64,000 bases of DNA from Microbacteriaceae bacterium PS02068 (GTDB lineage: Bacteria; Actinomycetota; Actinomycetes; Actinomycetales; Microbacteriaceae). Both the position numbers and the translations under genes were made by a program. This document shows, piece by piece, positions 46,788 through 57,181 of this stretch (the stretch's first letter is position 1; every line of letters begins with the position of its first letter). Under the pieces are notes generated by a model. That model saw only the letters and a program-made list of their open reading frames with translations, was not told where the DNA came from and made no database searches. Location: assembly GCA_029959325.1 (NCBI GenBank), contig JASCPF010000002.1:1-64000 (forward strand). Direction: 5' to 3'.

Positions 46788-48704
46788 ATGGCGAACGCTC
46801 TTCCCTACAAGCCGAAGCCGGGGGAGATCCCGACCCAGCCCGGCGTCTACCGATTCCGTGACGCCGACGGGCGCGTGCTCTACGTCGGCAAGGCGAAGAA
46901 CCTGCGCGCACGGCTCTCGAACTACTTCGCCCCGCTGCACACCCTGCACGAGCGCACGCGTCGGATGGTCACCACCGCGACGAGCGTCGAGTGGACCGTC
47001 GTGGCGAGCGACGTCGAGTCGCTGCAGCTCGAGTACATGTGGATCCAGGAGTTCTCGCCGCCGTTCAACGTGCGGTACAAGGACGACAAGTCGTACCCGT
47101 ACATGGCGATCACCCTCGCCGACGAGGCGCCGCGCGTGATCGTGACGCGCAACCGGCGCATCCCGGGCGCGCGCTACTTCGGGCCGTACCCGAAGATCTG
47201 GGCCGTGCACGACACGATCGACCTGATGATCAAGGTCTTCCCGATCCGCACGTGTTCGGATGCCTCGTACAAGAAGGCCATGGCCACCGGCCGGCCGTGC
47301 TTCCCCGGCCAGATCGGGCGCTGTGGCGGGCCGTGCTCGATGAAGGTCACGATCGAGGAGCACCGCGCGATCGTCGACGACTTCATCGCCTTCATGGGCG
47401 GCGGCGATGCGCGCTTCACGCGCGAACTCACGGCGCGGATGCGCGAGGCATCCGCCGCCATGGACTACGAGTCCGCCGCCGTCTACCGCGACCGGCTGCA
47501 GGCGATCGACGCCGTCCTGAGCCGCAGCTCGCTCGTGCTCGCCGACGACACCGATGCCGACCTGTTCGGCATCGCCGAGGACGAGCTGTCGGCTGCCGTG
47601 CAGCACTTCGTCGTGCGCGGCGGACGCGTACGCGGCGTGCGCGCGACGACGATCGACAAGGAACTCGACATCTCGGGCGCCGACCTCGTCGACCAGGTGC
47701 TGCAGCGCACGTACGGGTCGGCGAGTCCGGCGGAGATCCCGCGCCAGGTCCTGGTGCCGGTGCTGCCCGACGATGCCGCCGAGCTCGAGCAGTGGCTGCA
47801 GGAGAAGCGTGGCAAGCGGGTCTCGCTGCAGGTGGCCCAGCGCGGACGCAAGGCCGACCTGCTGCGCACGGCGACGCTCAACGCGCAGCAGGCGCTCATC
47901 CTGCACAAGACCCGCCGCACGTCCGACTACGCGGCACGCACGAAGGCGCTGACCGACCTGCAGCTCGCCTTGGGTCTCGACGAGGCGCCGCTGCGGATCG
48001 AGTGCTACGACGTGTCGCACCTGTCGGGCACGAATGTCGTGGCATCCATGGTCGTGTTCGAAGACGGCCTGCCGCGGAAAGACCAGTACCGCTCCTTCGG
48101 CGTGCCCGAGACGACCGACGACACCGATTCGATGTACCAGGTGCTCATGCGGCGGCTCGCGCACGTCGATCGCGACGAGGCGACGGCGGATGCCGAGAAC
48201 GCCGCCGCGGCGGCCGCGGCTCTCGATCCCGACGCTCCCGTCGTCACCGAACGCAAGCGCCCGCGGTTCGCGTACCGCCCGCAGCTGCTCGTCGTCGACG
48301 GCGGCGCGCCGCAGGTCGCCGCCGCGGCGCGCGCGCTCGAAGACGCGGGTCACCCCGAGATCGCGCTGTGCGGCATCGCGAAGCGCCTCGAGGAGATCTG
48401 GCTGCCGGGGGAGGAGTACCCCGTCATCCTGCCGCGCACATCCGAGGCGCTGTACCTCCTGCAGCGCCTGCGCGATGAGGCGCACCGCTTCGCGATCACA
48501 CATCAGCGGAGGCGCCGGAAGCGTGACATCACGACCGTGCTCGGCGAAGTGCCCGGGCTCGGCGAGGCGCGGATCAAGGCGCTGCTGAAGCACTTCGGTT
48601 CGGTCGCGGCGCTCGGGCGGGCGAGTGCCGACGAGATCACCGAGCTGCCCGGCATCGGGCCCAAGCTCGCCGCCTCGATCGAACGCACGCTCGCAAACCG
48701 CTGA
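46788..48704 (+). CDS. uvrC: Excinuclease ABC subunit C
   Basis: Dual-incision nuclease of excision repair, 638 residues. N-terminal GIY-YIG nuclease ([20 protein letters not shown]), UVR motif for UvrB (about residues 205-240), RNase H-like endonuclease domain ([21 protein letters not shown]), and a C-terminal double helix-hairpin-helix ([28 protein letters not shown]). Starts one base after uvrA, so the two are co-transcribed. Confidence 0.98.
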   Translation: MANALPYKPKPGEIPTQPGVYRFRDADGRVLYVGKAKNLRARLSNYFAPLHTLHERTRRMVTTATSVEWTVVASDVESLQLEYMWIQEFSPPFNVRYKDDKSYPYMAITLADEAPRVIVTRNRRIPGARYFGPYPKIWAVHDTIDLMIKVFPIRTCSDASYKKAMATGRPCFPGQIGRCGGPCSMKVTIEEHRAIVDDFIAFMGGGDARFTRELTARMREASAAMDYESAAVYRDRLQAIDAVLSRSSLVLADDTDADLFGIAEDELSAAVQHFVVRGGRVRGVRATTIDKELDISGADLVDQVLQRTYGSASPAEIPRQVLVPVLPDDAAELEQWLQEKRGKRVSLQVAQRGRKADLLRTATLNAQQALILHKTRRTSDYAARTKALTDLQLALGLDEAPLRIECYDVSHLSGTNVVASMVVFEDGLPRKDQYRSFGVPETTDDTDSMYQVLMRRLAHVDRDEATADAENAAAAAAALDPDAPVVTERKRPRFAYRPQLLVVDGGAPQVAAAARALEDAGHPEIALCGIAKRLEEIWLPGEEYPVILPRTSEALYLLQRLRDEAHRFAITHQRRRRKRDITTVLGEVPGLGEARIKALLKHFGSVAALGRASADEITELPGIGPKLAASIERTLANR

Positions 48705-48712
48705 AGGGCGCT

Positions 48713-48744
48713 GACCGGTGCCGCGCGACATAGCGGCGCCGGTC
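48713..48744 (+). terminator. Hairpin after uvrC
   Basis: Arms GACCGGTGCCGC (48713-48724) and GCGGCGCCGGTC (48733-48744), one G-T wobble, 8-base loop, 8 bases past the uvrC stop. The rapZ -10 box (TAGGCT, 48750-48755) follows at once, so terminator and promoter are nearly fused. Confidence 0.55.
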
Positions 48745-48749
48745 GTCTG

Positions 48750-48755
48750 TAGGCT
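48750..48755 (+). promoter_or_regulatory. Putative -10 box for rapZ
   Basis: TAGGCT, 24 bases before the rapZ GTG, whose leader carries the GGGGGAGG binding site. Confidence 0.45.
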
Positions 48756-48779
48756 GGAAGCGAGCCTGGGGGAGGACCC

Positions 48780-49700
48780 GTGACAGATGTTCCAGAGGCG
48801 GCGGCTCCCGACGCGCCGGTTCCCGACTCGCGGGGTCAGGAGCCCGGCGAGATCCTGATCGTGACCGGGATGTCCGGCGCAGGACGCACGACCGCGGCGA
48901 ACGCGCTGGAAGACCTCGGCTGGTACGTCGTCGACAACCTGCCGCCGCAGATGCTGCGTCCGCTTCTCGAACTCAGCGGCCTCGCGGCGGGGGCGCTGCC
49001 GAAGATCGCCGCCGTCGTCGATGTGCGGGGTCGCGAGCTCTTCAGCGAGCTGCCCGCGATCACCCGATCGCTCCGAGACGGCAGGCAGCTGCGCGTGCTG
49101 TTCCTGGATGCCTCGGACGAAGTGCTGGTGCGCCGCTTCGAGTCGGTGCGACGCCCCCACCCGCTGCAAGGCGACGGGACGATCCTCGATGGCATCCACC
49201 GCGAACGCGAGCGTGTCGCGGTCATCCGCGAGGGCGCTGACCTGCTGGTCGACACCAGCAGCCTCAACATCCACCAGCTCGCCACCCGCATCGTGGAACT
49301 CTTCAGCGAGGAGGGCGAGGCCCGGCACACGGTCACCGTCATGAGCTTCGGGTTCAAGTACGGCCTGCCGACCGACGTCGACCTCGTCGCCGACATGCGG
49401 TTCCTGCCGAACCCCTTCTGGATCCCCGCGCTCAAGGGGCTGACGGGGGAGCAGGAGCGGGTCCGAGAATTCGTGCTGTCGCAGGAGGGTGCCCGCGAGT
49501 TCATCGATGCGTATGCGCTCGCTCTGCATCCCGTGCTCGAGGGCTACCAGCGCGAGAACAAGCGCCACTCCGTCGTCGCGATCGGCTGCACGGGGGGCAA
49601 GCATCGCTCGGTCGTGACGGCGATCGAGCTCGCCGAACGGCTGGCCGCAGTGCCTGGTGTGGCCGTGCGGGTGAAGCATCGCGACCTCGGACGCGAGTAG
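48780..49700 (+). CDS. rapZ: RapZ/YvcJ-family nucleotide-binding protein
   Basis: A 306-residue P-loop protein of the RapZ family (RNase adapter in E. coli; nucleotide-binding YvcJ in Gram-positives). The Walker A is [11 protein letters not shown], with Arg where most P-loops have Lys; I recall this as normal for actinobacterial members. [15 protein letters not shown] and the C-terminal [19 protein letters not shown] are diagnostic. In actinobacteria its role is not fixed. Followed by whiA, the conserved order. Confidence 0.93.
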   Translation: MTDVPEAAAPDAPVPDSRGQEPGEILIVTGMSGAGRTTAANALEDLGWYVVDNLPPQMLRPLLELSGLAAGALPKIAAVVDVRGRELFSELPAITRSLRDGRQLRVLFLDASDEVLVRRFESVRRPHPLQGDGTILDGIHRERERVAVIREGADLLVDTSSLNIHQLATRIVELFSEEGEARHTVTVMSFGFKYGLPTDVDLVADMRFLPNPFWIPALKGLTGEQERVREFVLSQEGAREFIDAYALALHPVLEGYQRENKRHSVVAIGCTGGKHRSVVTAIELAERLAAVPGVAVRVKHRDLGRE

Positions 49701-49703
49701 GCT
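49698..49703 (+). promoter_or_regulatory. Putative -10 box for whiA overlapping the rapZ stop
   Basis: TAGGCT; its first three bases are the rapZ stop codon. It lies 35 bases before the whiA GTG, which has GAAGGA upstream (49728-49733). It would give whiA its own transcript in addition to read-through. Confidence 0.4.
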
Positions 49704-49738
49704 GGACGCTCCCCCACTCGCAATACCGAAGGACTGCT

Positions 49739-50716
49739 GTGTCGCCCACCACTGACGTGAAGGCCGAGCTGGCCGCGATCCGCGACCCTCGTCCCACGGC
49801 TCGAGTGGCAGAGCTCACGGCGATCCTGCGCTTCTCGGGTGGCCTGCACTCCATCGCCGGCCGCGTCGCGGTCGAGGCCGAGCTGGAGTCCGACCTTCTC
49901 GCGCGTCGCGTCGCGCGCGACATCATGGAGATCTACGGCGTGCGCCCCGAGCTCCACCGCGTGCAGGCCTCCGGCGGACGCACCGGCGGGTCTTTCGCGG
50001 TGCGAGTGATCGAGGGCGGCGAGACCCTCGCTCGTCAGACGGGACTGCTCGACCAGCGTCGCCGCCCGGTGCGCGGTCTGCCCAACAAGCTCACGACCGG
50101 CGCCCGCCCCGATCTCGCCGCCGTGTGGCGTGGTGCCTTCCTGGCTGCGGGGTCGCTGTCCGACCCCGGTCGTTCTGCGGCGCTCGAGATCGCCTGCCCC
50201 TCGGGCGAGGCCGCGATGGCGCTCGTCGGCGCGGCGCACCGGCTCGGCATCGCCGCCAAGGCCCGCGAGGTGCGCGGTGTGCCCCGTGTCGTCGTGCGCG
50301 ACGGCGAGGCGATCCGCGTCGCTCTTGCCGAGATGGGTGCTGCACGCACCGCGCACGCGTGGGAAGAGATGCGTCAACGGCGCGAAGTGCGTGCCGGCGT
50401 GAACCGCCTGGTGAACTTCGACGACGCCAACCTGCGTCGCTCGGCGCAGGCCGCCGTGGCCGCGTGTGCCCGCGTCGAGCGCGCGCTCGAGATCCTCGGC
50501 GACGAGGTGCCCGAGCACCTTCGTGAGGCAGGCGCGCTGCGTCTCGCACACCGTGACGCGAGCCTTGACGAGCTCGGTCACCACGCCGATCCGCCCATGA
50601 CCAAGGATGCCGTGGCGGGGCGCATCCGGCGCCTGCTCGCCATGGCCGACAAGAAGGCCACCGCCGATGGCATCCCGGGCACCGAATCCGCCGTGCCCGA
50701 GGGCTTCGAAGACTGA
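49739..50716 (+). CDS. whiA: Sporulation/division regulator WhiA family
   Basis: WhiA is a DNA-binding protein with a degenerate LAGLIDADG homing-endonuclease fold and a helix-turn-helix. It controls sporulation septation in Streptomyces and is widespread in non-sporulating Gram-positives. The product is 325 residues. [19 protein letters not shown] and [17 protein letters not shown] are in the N-domain; the C-terminal HTH is around [23 protein letters not shown] start with GAAGGA upstream. Confidence 0.96.
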   Translation: MSPTTDVKAELAAIRDPRPTARVAELTAILRFSGGLHSIAGRVAVEAELESDLLARRVARDIMEIYGVRPELHRVQASGGRTGGSFAVRVIEGGETLARQTGLLDQRRRPVRGLPNKLTTGARPDLAAVWRGAFLAAGSLSDPGRSAALEIACPSGEAAMALVGAAHRLGIAAKAREVRGVPRVVVRDGEAIRVALAEMGAARTAHAWEEMRQRREVRAGVNRLVNFDDANLRRSAQAAVAACARVERALEILGDEVPEHLREAGALRLAHRDASLDELGHHADPPMTKDAVAGRIRRLLAMADKKATADGIPGTESAVPEGFED

Positions 50717-50783
50717 CGACCCGCCCGGCGGTACACGTCGTCACGCGAGGGAACAACCCCCTGACGCACGCGTTGGACCTCAA

Positions 50784-50789
50784 TAGGAT
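50784..50789 (+). promoter_or_regulatory. Putative -10 box for sodA
   Basis: TAGGAT in the whiA-sodA gap, 53 bases before the sodA ATG, which has a GGAAGAAGAGAAG leader end acting as binding site. Confidence 0.4.
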
Positions 50790-50842
50790 GAGATCGTCCC
50801 CTCGCCGCGCCCGGCGCGCGGCGCGAACAGGAAGAAGAGAAG

Positions 50843-51469
50843 ATGGCGAAGTACACACTCCCGGACCTCCCGTACGACTTTGCGGCGCTCGAGCCGCACA
50901 TCAGCGGCAAGATCATGCAGCTGCACCATGACAAGCACCACCAGGCCTACGTCACGGGTGCGAACACCGCCCTCGAGCAGCTGGCCGAAGCGCGCGAGTC
51001 GGGCAACCTGGCGAACGTCAACAAGCTCGAGAAGGACCTCGCGTTCAACCTCGGCGGCCACGTCAACCACTCGATCTTCTGGACGAACCTCGCGCCGGCC
51101 ACCGACGGCGGCGGCGGGCAGCCCGAGGGTGAGCTGAAGGCGGCGATCGACGAGTTCTTCGGCGGCTTCGAGAAGTTCCAGGCGCACTTCACGGCGGCGG
51201 CGACCGGCATCCAGGGCTCGGGCTGGGCGGTGCTGAGCTGGGACGTCCTCGGCCAGCAGCTGATCATCCAGCAGCTCTTCGACCAGCAGTCGAACACGGC
51301 GCAGGGCACGATCCCCGTGTTCCAGCTCGACATGTGGGAGCACGCCTTCTACCTCGACTACCTCAACGTCAAGGCCGACTACGTCAAGGCGGTCTGGAAC
51401 ATCGCGAACTGGGCGAACGTCGCCGAGCGTTTTTCGACGGCGCGCGACAAGACGGCGGGTCTCGTCTAG
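50843..51469 (+). CDS. sodA: Superoxide dismutase (Mn/Fe family)
   Basis: Converts superoxide to peroxide and oxygen in the cytosol. The product is 208 residues, with no signal peptide. Metal ligands are visible: His28 in QLHHDKHHQAYV, His in NLGGHVNHSIFW, and the Asp and His in DMWEHAFYLDY. The DMWEHA block and Gly/Gln positions fit a Mn-type enzyme but do not prove it. It lies between whiA and gapA, an insertion in an otherwise conserved order, with its own promoter and terminator. Confidence 0.96.
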   Translation: MAKYTLPDLPYDFAALEPHISGKIMQLHHDKHHQAYVTGANTALEQLAEARESGNLANVNKLEKDLAFNLGGHVNHSIFWTNLAPATDGGGGQPEGELKAAIDEFFGGFEKFQAHFTAAATGIQGSGWAVLSWDVLGQQLIIQQLFDQQSNTAQGTIPVFQLDMWEHAFYLDYLNVKADYVKAVWNIANWANVAERFSTARDKTAGLV

Positions 51470-51490
51470 TAGTAGTGTCATGACCAGGTG

Positions 51491-51536
51491 AGGATGCCGG
51501 GTTCCCGCCCGGCGACGGGGGGAAACCCGGCATCCT
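51491..51536 (+). terminator. sodA rho-independent terminator
   Basis: Perfect 13-base arms AGGATGCCGGGTT (51491-51503) and AACCCGGCATCCT (51524-51536), further inner GC pairing, followed by TTTC. Best intrinsic terminator in the window. Both arms contain the heptamer GGATGCC/GGCATCC. Confidence 0.88.
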
Positions 51537-51553
51537 TTTCTCACATCAGACGA

Positions 51554-52622
<1,069 letters not shown>

Positions 52623-52631
52623 GAGAACCTC

Positions 52632-53849
52632 ATGGCTCTGCGCACCCTCGATTCCCTGGGTTCGCTGGCCGGTAAGCGCGTCATCGTCCGTGTTGACTTC
52701 AATGTCCCTCTGAAAGAGGGCGTCATCACGGACGATGGCCGTATCCGGGCGGCACTTCCGACCCTCAACCATCTGATCAACCAGGGTGCGCGCGTCGTCG
52801 CGTGCTCTCACCTCGGCCGTCCTGACGGCGCTCCCGACGCGAAGTACAGCCTCGAACCGGTCGCCCAGCGGCTGTCCGAACTGCTGGGCAAGCCGGTCGC
52901 GTTCGCGCGTGACACGGTCGGCGAATCCGCGGCTGAGGCGGTCGCCGCGCTCGAAGACGGAGACGTCGCCGTCATCGAGAACCTGCGGTTCAACCCGGGT
53001 GAGACGGCGAAGGATGCCGGGGAGCGCCGCGCGTTCGCCGAGCAGCTCGCCGCGCTCGGCGACGCCCTCGTGTCCGACGGCTTCGGTGTCGTGCACCGCA
53101 AGCAGGCCTCGGTGTATGAGCTCGCCGAGATCCTGCCCTCGGCCGCCGGGTTCCTCATCGAGAAGGAGGTCGACGTGCTCGACCGCCTCACCGAGAACCC
53201 CGAGCGTCCGTATGCGGTCGTGCTCGGCGGATCGAAGGTCAGCGACAAGCTGGGCGTCATCGAGCACCTGCTGCCGCGCGCCGACAAGATCCTGGTCGGC
53301 GGCGGCATGCTGTTCACCTTCCTCGCGGCGCAGGGGCTGAAGGTCGGCAAGAGCCTGCTCGAGGCCGACCAGCTCGACACCGTCAAGGGCTACATGGAAC
53401 AGGCCGCCGAGCGCGGGGTCGAGCTGATCCTGCCGGTGGATGCCGTCATGGCATCCGGCTTCGCCGCCGACGCCGACCACGTCGTCGCCGCCGCGGATGC
53501 GCTGGAAGACACCGCCTTCGGTGCCGACGGCATGGGCCTCGACATCGGACCCGAGACGGCGAAGATCTTCGCCGAGGCGATCCGGACGTCGAAGACGGTG
53601 TTCTGGAACGGTCCGATGGGCGTGTTCGAGATGCCTGCGTTCGCGCCCGGCACGAAGGCCGTCGCGCAGGCGCTGACCGAGGTCGACGGCCTGTCGGTCG
53701 TGGGCGGCGGTGACTCGGCCGCGGCCGTGCGCCAGCTCGGCTTCGCCGACGACCAGTTCGGCCATATCTCCACCGGCGGTGGAGCGAGTCTGGAATTCCT
53801 GGAGGGCAAGAAGCTCCCCGGGCTGGAGATCCTGGGATGGGACAGCTGA
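52632..53849 (+). CDS. pgk: Phosphoglycerate kinase
   Basis: Transfers phosphate from 1,3-bisphosphoglycerate to ADP, 405 residues. [35 protein letters not shown] and [15 protein letters not shown] are diagnostic. It begins 9 bases after gapA, with GAGA upstream, and its stop overlaps the tpiA ATG (TGATG). Confidence 0.98.
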   Translation: MALRTLDSLGSLAGKRVIVRVDFNVPLKEGVITDDGRIRAALPTLNHLINQGARVVACSHLGRPDGAPDAKYSLEPVAQRLSELLGKPVAFARDTVGESAAEAVAALEDGDVAVIENLRFNPGETAKDAGERRAFAEQLAALGDALVSDGFGVVHRKQASVYELAEILPSAAGFLIEKEVDVLDRLTENPERPYAVVLGGSKVSDKLGVIEHLLPRADKILVGGGMLFTFLAAQGLKVGKSLLEADQLDTVKGYMEQAAERGVELILPVDAVMASGFAADADHVVAAADALEDTAFGADGMGLDIGPETAKIFAEAIRTSKTVFWNGPMGVFEMPAFAPGTKAVAQALTEVDGLSVVGGGDSAAAVRQLGFADDQFGHISTGGGASLEFLEGKKLPGLEILGWDS

Positions 53850-54631
53850 TGGCACGCACACCACTGATCGCCGGCAACTGGAAGATGAACCTCGACCACC
53901 TGCAGGCGGTCGCGTTCGTCCAGAAGCTGCACTGGACGCTCAAGGATGCCGCGCACGAAGACGGCTCCGTCGAGGTGGCGGTCTTCCCGCCGTTCACCGA
54001 CATCCGCACCGTGCAGACGCTGCTCGATGCCGACAAGATCCCGTTCGCCCTCGGTGCGCAGGATATCTCGGCGAAGGATTCGGGCGCGTACACCGGCGAG
54101 ATCTCCGGCGTCTTCCTGAACAAGCTCGCGTGCAGCTACGTGATCATCGGTCACTCCGAGCGGCGCGAGTACCACCACGAAACCGATGCGGTCGTCGCCG
54201 AGAAGGTGCAGGCGGCGCTGCGCAACGGGCTCGTCCCGGTGATCTGTGTCGGCGAGACCCTCGAGCAGCGTGAGGAGTCCGGCCCGACCGCGATCTCGGT
54301 CGCGCAGCTGCAGGTCGCCCTCGAGGGCGTGCCGGCAGATGCCGACATCGTCGTGGCCTACGAGCCCGTGTGGGCCATCGGCACCGGTCAGGTCGCCTCG
54401 CCCGAGCAGGCGCAGGAGGTCTGCGCGGCGCTTCGCGCCGTCGTCGCCGAGAAGCTCGGTGAGGATGCCGCGGCACGCACGCGCATCCTCTACGGCGGAT
54501 CGGTGAAGTCGGGCAACATCGCCAGCTTCATGCGCGAGCCCGACGTCGATGGTGCTCTCGTGGGTGGCGCGAGCCTGGTCGCCGACGAGTTCGCCGCGAT
54601 CATCCGCTACCAGAAGCACGTCGGCGTCTGA
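53849..54631 (+). CDS. tpiA: Triosephosphate isomerase
   Basis: Interconverts DHAP and glyceraldehyde-3-phosphate, 260 residues. IAGNWKMN holds the catalytic Lys, IGHSERR the His, [11 protein letters not shown] the catalytic Glu, and YGGSVKSGN the phosphate loop. ATG 53849 sits in the pgk stop codon; an in-frame ATG at 53837 inside pgk would add MGQL and is less likely. Confidence 0.97.
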   Translation: MARTPLIAGNWKMNLDHLQAVAFVQKLHWTLKDAAHEDGSVEVAVFPPFTDIRTVQTLLDADKIPFALGAQDISAKDSGAYTGEISGVFLNKLACSYVIIGHSERREYHHETDAVVAEKVQAALRNGLVPVICVGETLEQREESGPTAISVAQLQVALEGVPADADIVVAYEPVWAIGTGQVASPEQAQEVCAALRAVVAEKLGEDAAARTRILYGGSVKSGNIASFMREPDVDGALVGGASLVADEFAAIIRYQKHVGV

Positions 54632-54659
54632 CGCGTTTCGCGTTTCGCGTTTCGCGTTT
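54632..54659 (+). repeat. Four tandem copies of CGCGTTT
   Basis: Exact 7-base tandem repeat, four copies, starting immediately after the tpiA stop. The same word recurs as CTGCGTTTCGACTCG in the neighbouring palindrome, so it may have grown by slippage at the edge of that element. Confidence 0.8.
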
Positions 54660-54664
54660 CGACT

Positions 54665-54764
54665 CTGCGTTTCGACTCGCTTCGCTCGCTCAACGACCGG
54701 TCTCGGGGTCACCCCCAGACCGGTCGTTGAGTGAGGGAGCGCCAGCGACCGAGTCGAAACGCAG
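54665..54764. repeat. REP-like palindromic intergenic element
   Basis: Outer arms CTGCGTTTCGACTCG (54665-54679) and CGAGTCGAAACGCAG (54750-54764) are perfect. Inner arms CTCAACGACCGGTCT (54689-54703) and AGACCGGTCGTTGAG (54717-54731) are perfect. The centre GGGGTcACCCC pairs again. The middles differ, so it is a compound hairpin. From memory, GGTCGTTGAGCGAGCGAAGCG-type words are dispersed in Microbacteriaceae genomes. It may also terminate tpiA. Confidence 0.75.
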
Positions 54765-54771
54765 AAACGCA

Positions 54772-54777
54772 TATACT
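54772..54777 (+). promoter_or_regulatory. Putative -10 box for secG
   Basis: TATACT, the best -10 match in the area, 48 bases before the secG GTG and only 7 bases after the palindromic element, which therefore supplies the -35 region sequence. Confidence 0.55.
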
Positions 54778-54825
54778 TGATCTTTGTGCGCCCCTCGGCG
54801 GGCGCCGCGAAAGGCTTCTTCGACT

Positions 54826-55074
54826 GTGGACATCCTCGAGTTCGTGCTGCAGGTGCTGCTGGGCATCACCAGCCTGCTGCTGACGTTGCTGATCCTCCTG
54901 CACAAGGGCCGCGGTGGCGGCCTGTCCGACATGTTCGGCGGCGGCATGAGCTCTGCCATGGGTTCGTCCGGCCTCGCTGAGCGCAACCTCAACCGCTTCA
55001 CCGTGGTGCTCGCGCTCACGTGGTTCGTCGCGATCGTCGCCCTCGGCCTGATCACGAAGTTCCAGGGCATCTGA
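54826..55074 (+). CDS. secG: Preprotein translocase subunit SecG
   Basis: Small SecYEG channel subunit, 82 residues, two membrane helices (about 3-22 and 58-76) joined by the conserved GGLSDMFGGG loop. GTG 54826 has AAAGG 10 bases upstream; a TTG further upstream would add 14 unlike residues. Stop overlaps the rbpA ATG (TGATG). Confidence 0.94.
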   Translation: MDILEFVLQVLLGITSLLLTLLILLHKGRGGGLSDMFGGGMSSAMGSSGLAERNLNRFTVVLALTWFVAIVALGLITKFQGI

Positions 55075-55430
55075 TGGCTACCGGAGGAAACGCGATCCGC
55101 GGCACCCGTGTCGGTGCCGGCCCCATGGGTGAGCAGGACCACGGTCATCACGCCGACCGCGTCGCCGTGTCGTATTGGGATGCCCTGGGCAACGAGACCG
55201 TGCGCTACTTCGCGGCCGGGATCGCCGAAGAGGAGATCCCCGAGGTCATCGATTCGCCGCACTCGGGGCTTCCCGCGGGGCGCGACAAAGAGAACCCGCC
55301 GGCGGTCGCCAAGAGCGAGCCCTACAAGACGCACCTCGCGTACGTGAAGGAACGCCGCACCGAGGAAGAAGCGGAAGCTCTTCTCGGCGATGCACTGCAC
55401 CAGCTGCGCGAGCGCCGCGGTCAGGCCTGA
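55074..55430 (+). CDS. rbpA: RNA polymerase-binding protein RbpA, cysteine-free
   Basis: RbpA binds RNA polymerase and group 1 sigma factors and stabilises the open promoter complex in actinobacteria. The product is 118 residues. The core domain (AVSYWDALGNETVRYFAAGI) is followed by the sigma-interaction domain (YKTHLAYVKERRTEEEAEAL). In Streptomyces RbpA three cysteines bind zinc; here those positions read Asp, Ser, Ser and the protein has no cysteine. Starts inside the secG stop. Confidence 0.92.
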   Translation: MATGGNAIRGTRVGAGPMGEQDHGHHADRVAVSYWDALGNETVRYFAAGIAEEEIPEVIDSPHSGLPAGRDKENPPAVAKSEPYKTHLAYVKERRTEEEAEALLGDALHQLRERRGQA

Positions 55431-55435
55431 TCGAC

Positions 55436-55456
55436 TCTGACGCGGACCGCGTCAGA
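55436..55456. terminator. Shared hairpin between rbpA and pgl
   Basis: Perfect arms TCTGACGCG (55436-55444) and CGCGTCAGA (55448-55456) with a 3-base loop, overlapping the last codons of the convergent pgl gene. Short stem, likely two-way terminator. Confidence 0.55.
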
Positions 55457-56231
55457 ATTCCTGATCGATGAGTTCGCTCGGTACGTTCGCCGCGGCATCC
55501 TGATCGACGAAGAACACCGTGCGCTTGCGTCCTTTTGCTCCTGCCGCAGGGACCGTCTCGTAACTCGCGCCGGCGAGAGCCAGCCCGAGGGCTGCCGCTT
55601 TGTCGACACCCGAGACGACGAGCCACACGCACCGCGACGAGTTGAGCACTGGCCGGGTGAGCGTCAGGCGGTCGCTGGGCGGCTTCGGAGAGTCTCGCAC
55701 CGGCAGCACGGAGTTCTCGGTGTCTTGAATCTCGCCGCGATCGGGGAAGAGCGAGGCGATGTGACCGTCGGGTCCGACGCCGAGGAAGCACACGAAGAAG
55801 GCCGGCCACGGCTGATCCTTGTTGCCGAAGCGGGCCAGCTCGGCCGCGTAGGCCGCCGCGGCGGCATCCATGTCGGAGACCTCGTCGGAACCGGCCATCG
55901 CGTGGACGTTCGCGGTCGGAATGTCGATGTGATCGATCAGCGCGCGGCGCGCCCCCGTGTCGTTGCGCTCGGCGTGACCGGCGGGAAGGAAGCGCTCGTC
56001 GCCCCACCAGAGGTGCACAGCCGACCAATCGACGTCGCCTCTGCGTGGGTGAGATCCCGCGGCGCGCAGCACGGCGGTGCCGATCGCACCGCCGGTGAGG
56101 ACCAGGTGGGATGTCTTGCCTGACGCAGTGCGGCGGATAAGTCGATCGAGAAGCCGCTTCGCCACATCAGAGGCCAGTCCGGCGGCATCGCGGCTGACCA
56201 CGACCCGCTTCTCGGTCCACAATTGCGTCAT
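55452..56231 (-). CDS. pgl: 6-phosphogluconolactonase
   Basis: Hydrolyses 6-phosphogluconolactone in the oxidative pentose phosphate pathway. The product is 259 residues. LVLTGGAIGTAVLRA, HLWWGDERFLPAGHAERN and CFLGVGPDGHIASLFPD are the family signatures. ATG 56231 is 8 bases after opcA, with TAGGAGTT before it. Last gene of the minus-strand operon. Confidence 0.96.
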   Translation of the reverse strand: MTQLWTEKRVVVSRDAAGLASDVAKRLLDRLIRRTASGKTSHLVLTGGAIGTAVLRAAGSHPRRGDVDWSAVHLWWGDERFLPAGHAERNDTGARRALIDHIDIPTANVHAMAGSDEVSDMDAAAAAYAAELARFGNKDQPWPAFFVCFLGVGPDGHIASLFPDRGEIQDTENSVLPVRDSPKPPSDRLTLTRPVLNSSRCVWLVVSGVDKAAALGLALAGASYETVPAAGAKGRKRTVFFVDQDAAANVPSELIDQEF

Positions 56232-56239
56232 CGGAACTC

Positions 56240-57181
56240 CTAGGACTCGGGCGAAGTCGGGGGCCCGAGCAGGTCCCAACCCTCCGTGATGACTCGACCA
56301 TACAGGAGGTCCGGGTCGAGCCTGCGGAGCTCCTCGGCGAGGCACTCGCGCAGGGTGCGCCGCGGCAGCACGATGTCGTGCGAGGGCTGCCCGGGCTGCG
56401 TGAGCGTCGCGTCGATGTCGTTGCTGCGCTCGAGCACGATGTCGCCGTTGGCGCGTGTGAGGCGCACGCGCTGGATGCCGTGCTCCCACTCCTCCCGCGG
56501 CGAATAGCGCCACGTGACGGGAACATCGAGCTTCAGTCGCAGCCAGGCGGCCAGCAGGCCCGTCGACGGCGAGCTGCCTGCTCCGACGACCTCGACCGCC
56601 GTCACTGCCTCATACGGCGGCTGGTCGAGCACGGCGGCGAGCTGCTCGCGCCAGTGCGTGAGTCGGGTCCAGGCGAGGTCGGTGTCACCGGGGGCGTACG
56701 CGGGCCCGAGCTGCGAGAGCCGATCCTTCGCGAACGGCTTCGTCGAGGCATCCGTGATGCGGCGCTGCGCCATGCGCCCCACGTCGGAGGTCGACGGGTG
56801 CGCCGGAGGAAAGTCGGGCCACCAGGCGACGACGGGAGCATCGGGCAGCAGCAGGCCCGTGATCAGGCCCTCCTGGTTGGCACCGGCGTCGCCCGTGGCG
56901 CGCAGCACGACGACCTCGCTCGCGCCGGCGTCGCCGCCGACGCGGATCTGCGCATCGAGCTTCGCGTCGCCCTCGGGGTCGACGATCAGCACGATGACGC
57001 GCATCGGGTGCTCGCGCGACGCGTCGTTGGCGGCTTCGATCGCCTCTTCCTGCAGGCCATGCGTCGTCACGATGACGAGCGTCAGCACGCGGCCAAGCGC
57101 GACGGCTCCGCCTTCTTCGCGCACGCTGACGAGCGAGCGGGCGATCTTCGACACGGTGGTGTCGGGCAGGTCGACGATCAC
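56240..57181 (-). CDS. opcA: OpcA, glucose-6-phosphate dehydrogenase assembly protein
   Basis: OpcA activates or assembles G6PDH in actinobacteria and cyanobacteria. The product is 313 residues. MRVIVLIVDPEGDAKLDAQI, VVAWWPDFPPAHPS and PFAKDRLSQLG match the family. GTG 57181 overlaps the zwf stop (GTGA), marking translational coupling; an ATG at 57241 would reach 60 bases into zwf and is not used. Confidence 0.94.
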   Translation of the reverse strand: MIVDLPDTTVSKIARSLVSVREEGGAVALGRVLTLVIVTTHGLQEEAIEAANDASREHPMRVIVLIVDPEGDAKLDAQIRVGGDAGASEVVVLRATGDAGANQEGLITGLLLPDAPVVAWWPDFPPAHPSTSDVGRMAQRRITDASTKPFAKDRLSQLGPAYAPGDTDLAWTRLTHWREQLAAVLDQPPYEAVTAVEVVGAGSSPSTGLLAAWLRLKLDVPVTWRYSPREEWEHGIQRVRLTRANGDIVLERSNDIDATLTQPGQPSHDIVLPRRTLRECLAEELRRLDPDLLYGRVITEGWDLLGPPTSPES

